Under the pieces are notes generated by a model, which worked only from the letters and a program-made list of their open reading frames with translations, had not been told where the DNA came from and did no database searches. Below, piece after piece: positions 34,352 to 43,954 of a DNA stretch of 64,000 nt. The stretch is taken from assembly GCF_031143425.1 (NCBI RefSeq), contig NC_090446.1, positions 1,021,283,066-1,021,347,065 on the forward strand, in the 5' to 3' direction. The stretch's first letter is position 1, and each line of letters opens with the position of its first letter. The position numbers were made by a program, and so were the translations under genes. Source of the DNA: Pleurodeles waltl. Its lineage: Eukaryota > Chordata > Amphibia > Caudata > Salamandridae.

Positions 34352-35049
34352 TTCCCGGGCTTCTGAGCTTCTTTGGTGCCCAAAACCATTTATATGTACG
34401 TGTTTGGGCTATTCCTTCTCCATTTTACAGTTTGTGACCTGGTGGATTGCGAGTGCGTAGAGTGTTGTTTTTCCTCGACTGTCAGTATTGCAGGTTAACT
34501 TTTTGGTAAAAGAAAATATAGTCTGGCATTTAGTGTCGACAAAGTAGCAAAGGCACTGCGCTTGCTGCACGAGGCCGGCAGCACAGATTAGCTGACTGAG
34601 ACAGCTGTCGAAATGAGGGAGGCGAGGCATCAGAGCGAATAGCAGCTGTGGTGGCAACATGTTCAGCTCCACAGAGAATGGAGTCCTGGGGGGAGGAGGA
34701 ATGAGGAGTTCCTCTCCCCTGCCCCCCCCCCCCAGGTCTTTGGGAAGAGTGGTATGGCCCGCGGCACGGTTGGGCATCCCGGGTGTTCTTTTGCTCAGTG
34801 TGGTGGGGTCACATATGATCAGACATTTTGAGCTCCTGGCCACCATTTTGTGGATGGTGACCTGGTGGCCGGAGCGTCAATAGCAGGGTGGCAGTTTTTC
34901 AGTTAATCCAGTGTTGCTTGGTAGCTTTTTCTAGCGAGTAGTGGGGTAGTTTTACATTAGGCACTTAGTTTAAGCAACCAATATTAGGGGAGCAGCTTTT
35001 CTATTTAAAAAAAAAAAAAGGGATCTACGATATCTTTACTCCGTGGGGA
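34352..35049. other. Between gypsy and Ngaro elements; possibly Ngaro 5' region
   Basis: There are no convincing frames. There is a run of ten C near 34724-34735 and A-run of thirteen at about 35008-35021. It may include the 5' terminal repeat of the following Ngaro element, but no repeat partner was proven. Confidence 0.35.
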
Positions 35050-35101
35050 GTCCCTGAAAAATCGTTCAAAGTAAGTGGGGTTGGTGCTTACTGTCAACGG
35101 C

Positions 35102-35743
35102 ATGGCGGAAGAGAAGGTCCGACAAGCGTTGGCTCTGCTTGAGCAGGTCGGATGCATGGATTTGGTGCAGCCGGAGGCGTTCGGACCCTTGCGCCCAACG
35201 CGCAGGTCCTCAGCAGGGGTAGCAGCAGCGGTTATGGCGTGTTCGCCTCTGCGCGCTGGCAAGACGTCTTCGCAGGTGAGGAGGGGTGGGCGGGCTCCGG
35301 GAGGGCTGGGAAAGAACGGTGCGGCCCGGGCGGGACGAGGAGCGGGCGAGATGGGGCCGGCGTGGGGAAGCCCGAAAGGGAATCCTCGGCGGGCGGGGCA
35401 ATCTCGCCGCCAGCTTGTGGAGAGAGGCAAGGTGCGCCGTAATGAGCCAGGTGCAGCCTGCTCGGCACGCTCGGACAACGGTAGGGGAGGGGGAAGGGCC
35501 CGGAGCGGCTGGGAGCAAAAGGGCACAGCCTGTTGGCAATCGCATAGCGGTGCCATTACAGAGGCTGTGCACGGGGAGGGAGTAAGGGAGAGCCCACGGA
35601 AGGAGGGGAGTGCGGAGGAGAGTCCCTTTGAGGTGGGGGCAGGGCTGGAAGAGGTGGCCATGGCTGGGCAGTCTGAAAAGGTGGCGGTGAGGAGGAAAAG
35701 AGGCACTCAGGCTCAGACGAAGGACCCTAGGGTGCCTATTTAA
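35102..35743 (+). pseudogene. Ngaro Gag-like protein, N-terminal part
   Basis: The frame, best started at the ATG of MAEEKVRQALALLEQVGCMD, gives a short helical start and a GC-rich, Arg/Gly/Ala-rich remainder ending PRVPI. I recall similar MAEE-type starts in salamander Ngaro proteins, but no known domain is visible. Further frames run to 36028. The base composition is far higher in GC than the flanking intron. Confidence 0.55.
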
Positions 35744-36514
35744 AAAAGGCCCACTATGTTACAATGGAGTGGGCGCGAGGAAGAGGTGGATAGTGAGTCA
35801 GGGGTGGGAGGGTGGCAGGAGGAGGAGGACTCCGTAAGGCAGGGAGGGTTGGGGGGGTTTGAGGGGAAAATAGGCGGAGGGGAGGAGATAGGTGGAGATG
35901 GGGGGTCTCCTGAGGGGGTTTTTGAAGCGGTCTGTTCAAAATCCGGCACACCAGACCCTTGTTGGCAGGAAGCCCTTGACTTTGACGATGCAGAGCCAGG
36001 CGAGCAGGTTGCGGCTCGGGCACCCTGATGGGAAGAGAAGACGGAGCCCGGGGCGGCCTGCCGCTTAGCATCAGCAAGAAGGCAGAGAGGACAGCGCAAG
36101 GCTGCGGACTCTTCTGCAGGGTGGTGTGGCAGTATGGGTTTTGCGCCTCTCGGCGCTGCTGCCCAGGGGGAGCATTGTCTAGGCCCATCTGGTATACAGA
36201 AGGAGAGAGTAGGTTTCCCTGCTGGTTGTGAGGTCTATGGTGGTCCCGGAAAGGACGATGAGCAGGCTCAGGATGAGTGGAGGGTGGACGGATCGGACTA
36301 GAGTAGCGTCGAAGAAGGGGAACTGGTAGAGGTGAATCTGAGTGGTGGGAGTGCGGACAGGGTAGGGGGTCGCTAATGCTGTCATTAAGTTGTTGCAGAG
36401 TGAAAAGCAGTTGCAGGTGCGGCCTGTGGGACGAGGGAGAGATGGACCTTGTTTGGGGAAGCGGGCGGCTCAGGAACGGCCCCCGTTACTATCTCCAGGC
36501 AAGGGGTCGAACTT

Positions 36515-37040
36515 TTTGTAGGAGATTGGCTTTGGCATTGCTTCCGCATCATCATGTGCGTTTGAAAGTAGGTGTGCGTGAGGACTTGCGGATGTGGGGC
36601 ACATTTTTGGACACTTTCAATGGAATTCCTTTGAAGGCCTGGCAGGATTGAAGTGGGATGTACAGATCTTTTCGGATGCTGCGGGGCGACAGGGCTTGGT
36701 ATATATTGGGAGGGGCGATGGTGTGCGGTGGAATGGCCGATTGAATGGAGGAATGGGAGACACAGTATAGCGTTTTTGGAGCTTTTTCCACTGGTGGTAG
36801 CGGTGTGCCTGTGGGGGTAAGGAACTACAACATGCACGGGTACTCTTTCGGGTGGATAACATGGCAGTGGTGCACTTGGTGAATCAGCAATCGGCGCGGG
36901 TTGGCCAGGTTTTACAGCTTTTGCGGGTGTTTGTGCTTCAATGCTTAAAGAATGACATTTTTTAGAGCCAGACATATGCCAGGGGTCAACAATGACATCG
37001 CTGATGCTTTGTCTCGTTCTCAGTTGGATAGGTTCCATGG
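36515..37040 (+). pseudogene. Ngaro RT end and RNase H, broken
   Basis: Frames read HHHVRLKVGVREDLRMWGTF, LDTFNGIPLKAW, then IFSDAAGRQGL (first RNase H Asp), VDNMAVVHLVNQQSARVGQV (central Asp region) and RHMPGVNNDIADALSRSQLD (last Asp). Shifts separate each piece. The catalytic RT block lies upstream of the retained part and is absent. Confidence 0.8.
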
Positions 37041-37088
37041 ATTAGTCATGGGCGCGGACCTGCACAGGACAACCATGCCGGGGGAGCT

Positions 37089-37975
37089 ATGGAGAATAGG
37101 CACAAGAGGATGCTACGGCTGGTATTGAACTCTTTAGCGCCATCCACCAGGCGGGCATATGCGAAGGCTTGGGAGGAGTTTGTAGGATCTGGGGCGCGGA
37201 GACGGGTAAGACAGGAGGACATGGTGGAAGATGTGATACAATTCGTTATGGTTTTGATCGAGAAAGGTCAATCCAGGGTTACAATTGCGGGAAAGTTAGC
37301 GGTACTGGGATTTATGGGTAAGCTTCTTTGGGATTACCCACCATCTGCGGGGGAGTCGGGTCACAGGATCCTAGAAGGGTGGGCGAAAGAAAAGGGACAA
37401 GGGGGTCGCATTAGGCGACCGTTGCCTTTGAGTTTATTGAAGAGGCTGTTAGCGATATTGGGAGTGATTTGCTTCGATGCAGGGGAAGCGTTACTTTTTC
37501 GGACTTTAATGTCTTGGCTGTTTTTTGGGGCGCTGTGGGTTTCGTAATTGTTGGGTTTGACAGGATGTTAGGGCATTCAATGGCATGAGGTGCTCTCTAG
37601 CGGCAGGGGAGTGGCGCTGCAACTCAAGAGTTCCAAGACGGACCAAAAAGGTGTTGGTGCGCTGGTTTTTCTTCGTCGCTATCCTGATAAGTCCATTTGC
37701 CCAGGTGATTTTGGGGGGACAGTTGCGGAAGGGTGGCAGGGATTGGTGCGGGCGTGGTCTTTCTGCACGGGGAGTGACAGCTTCGCAGTTGTTAGCAGTC
37801 ATGCGCAAGGGGTTGGCATACTTGGGGGTGGAGGCGTAAAAGTTTGGTACTCATTCCTTTCGGATCGGGGTTGCGACGGAGGCAGGCAACAAAGGTTGGG
37901 TCAGGGAGGAGCTGATGGCATTGGGGAGGTGGTCAGATTGCTTTAAACGGTACGCGAGAGGGCGGGAGTTTTGGG
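37089..37975 (+). pseudogene. Ngaro tyrosine recombinase
   Basis: The frame at 37089-37547 holds the N-terminal SAM-like region (NSLAPSTRRAYAKAWEEF, VTIAGKLAVLGFMGKL). After a shift, frames at 37585-37975 hold VRWFFFVAIL-like residues. The catalytic end, THSFRIGVATEAGNKGW then LMALGRWSDCFKRYAR, contains HxxR (HSFR) and the nucleophilic Tyr. The enzyme would integrate the element by Tyr-mediated strand exchange. The frame is lost at about 37545-37590 and 37840. Confidence 0.88.
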
Positions 37976-38034
37976 CATAGAAAAATATTTGGAGTATTGA
38001 TTCGGGATATGTGTATTCATTTTCTTTTCTTTTT

Positions 38035-38640
38035 CAGGTGTGGTGCTTGGTCCTGAGGCGGCGTACCGTTCCATTTGATTGGTCGGACATTCCTTCATAA
38101 AATGGGCCCAGCGCCAGGCCCGGAGGACTGTTATTGGGGAAAATTTAGGTTTTGACCCAGCCCGGTATCAGGTCCGCTGGTTTGGAAAAGGGGGAATGCG
38201 CTGGGGTGAACTTTTGCCTCGCCTGCAAAGTGCGGCAGGGAGGGGGCAGTGCCCGAATGTGTTGTGTCTCCATTTGGGGGAGAATGATTTAGTGGCTACA
38301 ACTGGGCTTAACCTCATGAAAGCCATGAAGAGGGATTTACAGGTACTTGCGACCTAGTGGAAGGGATGCCATGTGGTTCTTACTGTTTTTGTCCCATGTC
38401 GGGTTTGGAGAGGGGCCAGGAAACCGGGGGCTGTAGAGAGGGCAAGGCGCAAACTGAACTAAGAAATGAGGTGTTTTTGTATTGAAAGGGGTTTGACATT
38501 CTTGGAGCACATGGATTTGCGCTCTGAAGATGCAGAATATTTTTAGGGACGACGGTGTGCATCTTTCATTTATGGGGATGGAGCTCTATCTGTTACAGCT
38601 GAAGGAACCCTGAAAGCGTTGAAGGAGGCCTGGGAGGGGC
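38035..38640 (+). pseudogene. Ngaro SGNH-type hydrolase
   Basis: A splice-acceptor-like tract (TTCTTTTCTTTTTCAG) ends at 38037. Translation gives VGHSFIKWAQRQARR (block with the nucleophilic Ser), CLHLGENDLV (the G-x-N-D block), LTFLEHMDLRSED, and DDGVHLSFMGMELYLLQLKE (the Asp and His of block V). All catalytic residues of an SGNH esterase/lipase fold are readable, but in three frames. Its role in the retroelement life cycle is unknown to me; membrane or lipid modification has been suggested for such ORFs. Confidence 0.85.
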
Positions 38641-39010
38641 AGAAAAAGTCAGGGTCTTTTTCTGGTGGCGGTGAGAGCTGCAGGTAATAAAAGCTTGTGT
38701 GGAGGACGGAGATGGCAGGGCAATTCAGGTATTATAGGGGGGAAGGAGCATTAGTTGGAGATGGACAGGCAGGGAACTTCACGTTAGCGAACAGGATCAG
38801 AAGAAGCAGATAGGATGGGAAAAATTAGGTAGACGAGAAGGGTTAAAGGGAAGGCAGGACAAGAGTAGGGAGGGGGAGGGGGGGTAGCGGAGGGGGAAGG
38901 AGGTTGGATAGGTTTTTTCCATGTCTAGTGAGGCTTTAGTTTGTGAGGCAAAGGCCAAGGCTGGTTAATTGTTAGGTGCACCAGTTCCAATAAAGCAGCC
39001 TTTTACACAC

Positions 39011-41690
39011 AACAGACAAGTTGTGGTGTTGTTCACTCCTTCCCTGTGGGGGTGGAGGGAACGCAGGTACGGAAAGGCTGCCACGTTACAAAGCGAAAGG
39101 CTTCCAAAGACATAGAGAGGCACCGGGATGAGGGTTACAGTCTAGTGCCACAGCATCCTGCGTCAAAGTCACTCAGGGGGAGCGGCAGGAAAACTGTAAG
39201 GATGTCCTTGAGGAAGGCAACCAAACCAAAGAAAGCTGAGCCACCCCGAGGGCAGATTGAAGAGCAGGGAGGGGAGGCGTCCGCATGGTCTGAAGCGGCG
39301 CTTCCCCTGGCGATGGGAGAAAGGCCTGGGTGTGCCAGCAGTGCCTATACAGGAAGAGAACTGACACAGCAATGAGAGGTGGAGAAGTGGTTGAAGCACT
39401 GTCCCAGACCAGGCAATGTTAGAAGCGCAATGCAAGAAGGGAAAAATTACGAAGGTAGGCAGCACATGGTGGTGAGGGGGGGGAATTACGATGATGAAGG
39501 GCACGGGGTTTGACAAGAGAATACACAAGAACTTCAAGAGGAGCATATTTTGGCAGAGGAGGAAGGGTGGGGGACTAGAGGCGCCTTAGCAGACATGGAG
39601 AACGGGGATCAGTAGGAAACATCTTGGATGGGGGAGGATCTATGGTTCGGGAGGAGGAACTGGTTAAGCAGGGCCCCAACAGGGCTTACATGACAGGTGG
39701 TGGGATGGAGGGTCGTGGACCGCAGGGGAAATTTCAGGTCACAAGGCGCAGAAAAGTTTGAGGGAACACACAGCCTGGTGAAGGTGCCGGGTTATAAGCG
39801 TCCACAAAGAGTTGCTCCTTCTGCTGGGGCAGACATGCTGAAATAGAGTGAAAGGAACGAGAACAACCAAAAAGGGAACTTAAGGGCCAAGGGGACTATG
39901 TGGATCAGACCAGTGCTTTAAATGGAGCAGTACTATCCGGTACTGACTACCGGCACTTTTTTATTTTGAGAGGGAGAGTAACTGCACTTCTCCAAAAAAA
40001 CGCAATACTTTTAATTGGAGAGTACTGGCACTTCTTAGAAACAAGCAAGTACTCTGGTACAGAGTACCTGTACTTCTATTTTTCCATTTCAAGCACTGGA
40101 TCAGAGGGAAAAGGGTGGAAGGAGCACAGAAGGAAGCCAACTCATGAGTTGCTGGCATTGGACTGCAGAGGGAGTGAACTGGACTAGGGACGATGGGGCA
40201 GACATGGGTGCCAGCACATCAGTTCCCTCCTCTTTTTTGGAAGCGGAAGAACAGAATTGGCTTCCGGAATCGGTGGAGCTAGGAGCCGCTCAACCTAACC
40301 GAGGGGAAGTGAAGGTTGGGCCCAGAGCAGTTCACTGGATGCCTATGGGGGATCCCATCGCAGTCAGAGAAAGTAGGTTGAGGACACACTTGTTGCCTCC
40401 ATCTGTGGGTAGGCCTCCATCTGTGGGTAGGTCTAGGGCAACCTCCGGCAACTTTTGCACATATGGTGGACGTGTGGAGCCCACAGGCTGGTATGTGGGG
40501 TTTCTGAAGCTCCTCTGGTCACCGGCTGCTGGCCCACAGAAAAACAAACATACGTAAGGCCTGGGCACTATGAAATAGAGGAGGGAGTATAGAACACTGC
40601 AGATGCTTTGTCTCGTTTCAAGTGGGAGGGATTCTGTGGGCTGGCCAAGGAGGCAGACAGATGCAAGACTCCCATTCCGGTGGAATTGTTGTCAGTAGGC
40701 ATAAGAGTGTGGTACAACTGGTGGTAGGGTCACTAGCAGAATATACTAAGAGAGCATAAATCCAGGCTTCGGCAGAGCTCTTAGCCTCGGGAGTCCGCCC
40801 TCAGGGGGCGAAGCTTGGGATAGGTCTGAGGATGCGATTCACTGTATGTTAGATTTTTAGGCTGGGGACTGTCTCACGGCACAAAATCGCAGTGACTTGG
40901 GAAGGGAGGAATGAGATAGCGTGGGCTGATCGTTTGTTTGAACAACATGTTGTTAGGAGGATAATGCCCAGATTCTTGCACTTGGGGGAAAATAATTTGG
41001 TCCTAGAGTAGGGAGTGGTGTTAATGAGGGCCATGAAACAGGACTGGAGACAAGTGAAGGCAGAGTGGCTGTTGCCATGTTCTTTGGGCGGAGTTTATAC
41101 CACGTAGGCACTGGAGGGGCGCAGCAAAGCTTTGCCATTCAGACATCAAGTATGACAATGTTGAGTTTTTTCAAAACAATGGGGTTCGTCTTTCCAGGCT
41201 GAGGATAGACTTATACCTATTGGAATTGAAGGAGGCAGTGGCAAGGACTTTGAATTGAAAGATATAAAGATGAAGATACAGGCTCCTTCCTGGATGGTGG
41301 GGCAAAAAAAGTAAGAGTTTGTCTATTTCTGGGTGGTGGTGGCATAGGAAGTTTTTACAGAAGGCTACAGAGCGTGGTGTTGAATTTGCATTGATAAAAC
41401 ACACATAATGGGGTAGGCAGGAAATTAAGGTTAAGAAGTAATTGATCATAGGATAGTTGTTTATGGTCAAGCTTTAGAGTTATAGGAAGGAGGGCTCAGT
41501 TAAAAGTTGGACATGTTTATTTAACAAGATGCTTAGCAGGGAGGGGCCTTTGGGTGGGTAGTAGGAGTGTAAGGGGAGTAGGTCATGGACAGAAAATTAA
41601 GTTTTATTAAGGAGATAGTATATAAGGCCAGTTGGCTTAGATTTGTGTTTTGTAAATGTACACCTGTTTAAAAAAGCAGCACTTTCCACA
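39011..41690 (+). mobile_element. Second Ngaro element, truncated and decayed
   Basis: It lies directly behind the first Ngaro in the same orientation. Recognisable parts are the RNase H end and following linker (40590-40720: TADALSRFKWEGFCGLAKEA, VELLSVGIRVWYNW), a start of the recombinase (about 40725: LVVGSLAEYTKRA), and hydrolase pieces (40975-41035 with HLGENNLV; 41150-41260 with NNGVRLSRLRIDLYLLELKE). RT and most of the recombinase are gone. GEND is GENN and GVHLS is GVRLS, so the hydrolase triad is lost. A hAT-like MITE is inserted at 39911-40098. Confidence 0.7.
39911..40098. mobile_element. 188-bp hAT-like palindromic MITE with 8-bp target duplication
   Basis: It begins CAGTGCTTTAAATGG and ends CCATTTCAAGCACTG, inverted ends with one mismatch. 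The flanks are GATCAGAC (39903-39910) and GATCAGAG (40099-40106), an 8-bp duplication with one change. CAG...CTG ends and an 8-bp duplication fit hAT. The interior repeats GTACT/AGTAC words. No coding capacity. Confidence 0.85.
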
Positions 41691-42339
41691 CTTAGAGGGT
41701 CAGTTATTTATGAGCACCCTATTTTCCAATATTCACACGTCTGCAGGCTCTACATCTGAAAGATGCATATCAAACTCTTCTTTAGGAAAGAACATTGCTT
41801 TCCAACACTGTTGAAGCTAAGCAATAGCTCCATGAAAAATATTATTTCTTGTTTAGATGCACAGAGTGAGCCCTTGGTTGATTTTCTATTTCAGGCTTCA
41901 ATCCCACGGACCAACCTCTCTTGGGACAAGAAAACACTTCAGCAAATAGACACTTAAGAAGCCATTATTTCTTTGCGCCTACTACGAAACTGCCTCCCTC
42001 TTCTACACTAAAATCATTACCATTGGAAATAAAAGCAAGCTAAAAGCCAAAAATGCATCCATCTGCCAACCCAACTGCAGGACAATGAGAGGCATCTCAA
42101 CGACCCCAAGAGATGAAACACGGGTTCCAAGGAAAAGGGGAGGCGGGACATTAAGATCCATGATTCCACACAGCTCAGAAATCAAGGAACGGAAAATGCA
42201 CACACTTTTTGTTTGAATGCACATAATAGATAACGAAAAGCTATTAAATGGGTTTCAGTGCAACTAATCACTAAATCTCGAAGTAATGGAGAGGCGAGGG
42301 AGTTGGCTAAATTTGAAAATGGCTCAAAGTAAAACATAT
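41691..42339. other. Intron, nothing recognised
   Basis: AT-rich sequence between the second Ngaro and a DIRS stub. The short frames match nothing I know. Confidence 0.45.
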
Positions 42340-42592
42340 GGAAAATGCCACTTACCCAGTGTACATCTGCTCGTGGCTTGTTCCACTGCAGATTCACATG
42401 CTGTGCATTACATCTGCCATCTAGTGTTGGTCTCGGAGTGGTACAAGTTGTTTTACTTCGAAGAAGTGTTTGAGTCACAAGATAGAGTGACTCCTCCTCT
42501 TCGGTTCCATTGCGCATGGGCATCAACTTCATTGTCAGATTGTTTTCCCGCAGAGGGTAAGGTACGAGTGATACATAGGTAAAAGAAAATGC

Positions 42593-42638
<46 letters not shown>

Positions 42639-42843
42639 ATGTTTGTAACTTAAACGACTACAGGCTACCGGGGAGGTGGGAGGGTGTATGTGAATCTGCA
42701 GCGGAACATGCCACGAACAGATGTGCACTGGGTAAGTGACATTTTCCGTTCGGTGGCATGTGTAGCTGCAGATAACCATGCTGTGCATAGACTACAAAGC
42801 AGTTTGTCCTCCCATAAACATAGCGGTTGTTAGTTGACAGGAG
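42340..42843 (-). mobile_element. DIRS 3' terminal stub with internal complementary region
   Basis: It starts GGAAAATGCCACTTACCC, like the left end of the full copy. It contains the inverted-repeat words (ATCTAGTGTTGG, CTTCGAAGAAGTGTTTGAGT) and, at 42685-42790, the inverse of its own start followed by the inverse of a right end (GGGTAAGTGACATTTTCCG then GGTGGCATGTGTAGCTGCAG). The coding part is cut off at about 42843. An AT microsatellite (about 42596-42634) grew inside it. Confidence 0.85.
42596..42634. repeat. AT dinucleotide microsatellite
   Basis: About 18 AT/TA units in a row within the DIRS stub. Confidence 0.95.
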
Positions 42844-43452
42844 GCCCGCCACAGGACCCACAGGTCACCAGCACCCCTCTCCCTGCAGAAGGTGAACCAC
42901 CCCACAAACGTTCCCTGCGCACCAGACAGAAGCCAGAGACGCTTGGCAAGACCAAGACCCCCGCCCGGAAATGAAACTCTCCTGATTGTCCCCCTTGTCA
43001 CCTTGTCCACTTTGAACTGACTTTGCTCCTCTTCCTATGGCCCCTTGGACACTGGACCTGTGCTACAAACACACTGGAACAATACCCTGGACTTTCCACT
43101 TCACTTTACCCTCAATCTTATAGCACTACAATAAACAGCCTTGAACACAATTTGATTAACACACTTTTATGTGTCGTAAATGTGCATTTGTGGGAACAGT
43201 CACATCGAGTGCATATGATCTGAACACTGTGATAGCTAACAAATAATGACCTAGAACTGTCTGCAGTGATCACATCAGGACAATGTTGTCATATCACCAA
43301 CATCTGGAAAATGAGAAGCCATAGGTGACAGTAAGTTGAGATGCAAAGGAAGTGAATGCCATCATGCCACAGGCACACATATAAATCAATAGTCAGAGTA
43401 ATGGTCAGTTCCACTTTCTCACTTGTGTGTCATTGGAAGTATTGTCATATAA
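42844..43452. other. Probable Harbinger 3' flank, left of the DIRS insertion
   Basis: Sequence between the DIRS stub and the full DIRS. It has an AATAAA at about 43131 and no open frame of note. Its assignment to the Harbinger element rests only on position, since the DIRS interrupts the transposase end on its other side. Confidence 0.35.
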
Positions 43453-43507
43453 TGAAAATGTCACTTACCCAGTGTACATCTGTTCGTGGCATCAGTCGCT
43501 GAGATTC

Positions 43508-43657
43508 ACATGGTATGCATGAGCTCGCCATCTGGTGTTGGGTCGGAGTGTTACAAGTTGTTTTTCTTCGAAGAAGTGTTTTCGAGTCACGGGACCGAGT
43601 GACTCCTCCTTCTGTGCTCATTGCGCATGGGCGTCGACTCCATCTTCGATTGTTTTC
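43508..43657. repeat. DIRS left inverted terminal repeat (150 bp core)
   Basis: Runs from CACATGGTATGCATGAGC to CTTCGATTGTTTTC. Its inverse is found at 49152-49301 with no difference seen. Confidence 0.95.
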
Positions 43658-43813
43658 CCCGCAGAGGGTGAGGTAGGAGTTGTACTATAGTAATAGTGCC
43701 CGCGCAATGAAAAATGTAAGTATGTACCTATTAAAGGATTAAATAATATCTATACAAATGTACAAAATTGAAGGTAACTTCTGAACTGCTACAGGCTTCC
43801 GGGGAGGTGGGTG

Positions 43814-43921
43814 GGTCCATGTGAATCTCAGCGACTGATGCCACGAACAGATGTACACTGGGTAAGTGACATTTTCAGTTCGATGGCATCTGTCGCTGTA
43901 GATACACATGGTATGCATAGA
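43814..43921. repeat. DIRS internal complementary region
   Basis: Bases 43814-43874 are the inverse of the left end (CCATGTGAATCTCAGCGACT onward to GTGACATTTT). Bases 43876-43919 are the inverse of the right end (GTTCGATGGCATCTGTCGCT onward). The join lies at about 43875. In the known DIRS model this block pairs with both ends so that the linear product can be closed into a circle. Confidence 0.95.
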
Positions 43922-43954
43922 CTAGTAAGCAGTTAGTTCCCCATAAGCGGTGGT

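Larger units (their letters stand above)
35050..39010 (+). mobile_element. Ngaro-type tyrosine-recombinase retroelement with SGNH hydrolase, RT deleted
   Basis: Plus-strand order is a Gag-like ORF (35102-36028), a short piece of RT C-terminus with RNase H (36515-37040), a tyrosine recombinase (37089-37975) and an SGNH hydrolase (38035-38640), ending near an AATAAA at 38989. Ngaro elements of vertebrates are known for carrying such a hydrolase. The RT palm is missing: the sequence passes from Gag to the end of RT at about 36515. Split direct repeats expected of Ngaro were not resolved. Confidence 0.8.

Noticed and set aside
35210..36188. Pro/Ser-rich minus-strand frames up to 233 codons
   Set aside because: Opposite-strand shadows of the GC-rich Ngaro Gag region; no domain recognisable.
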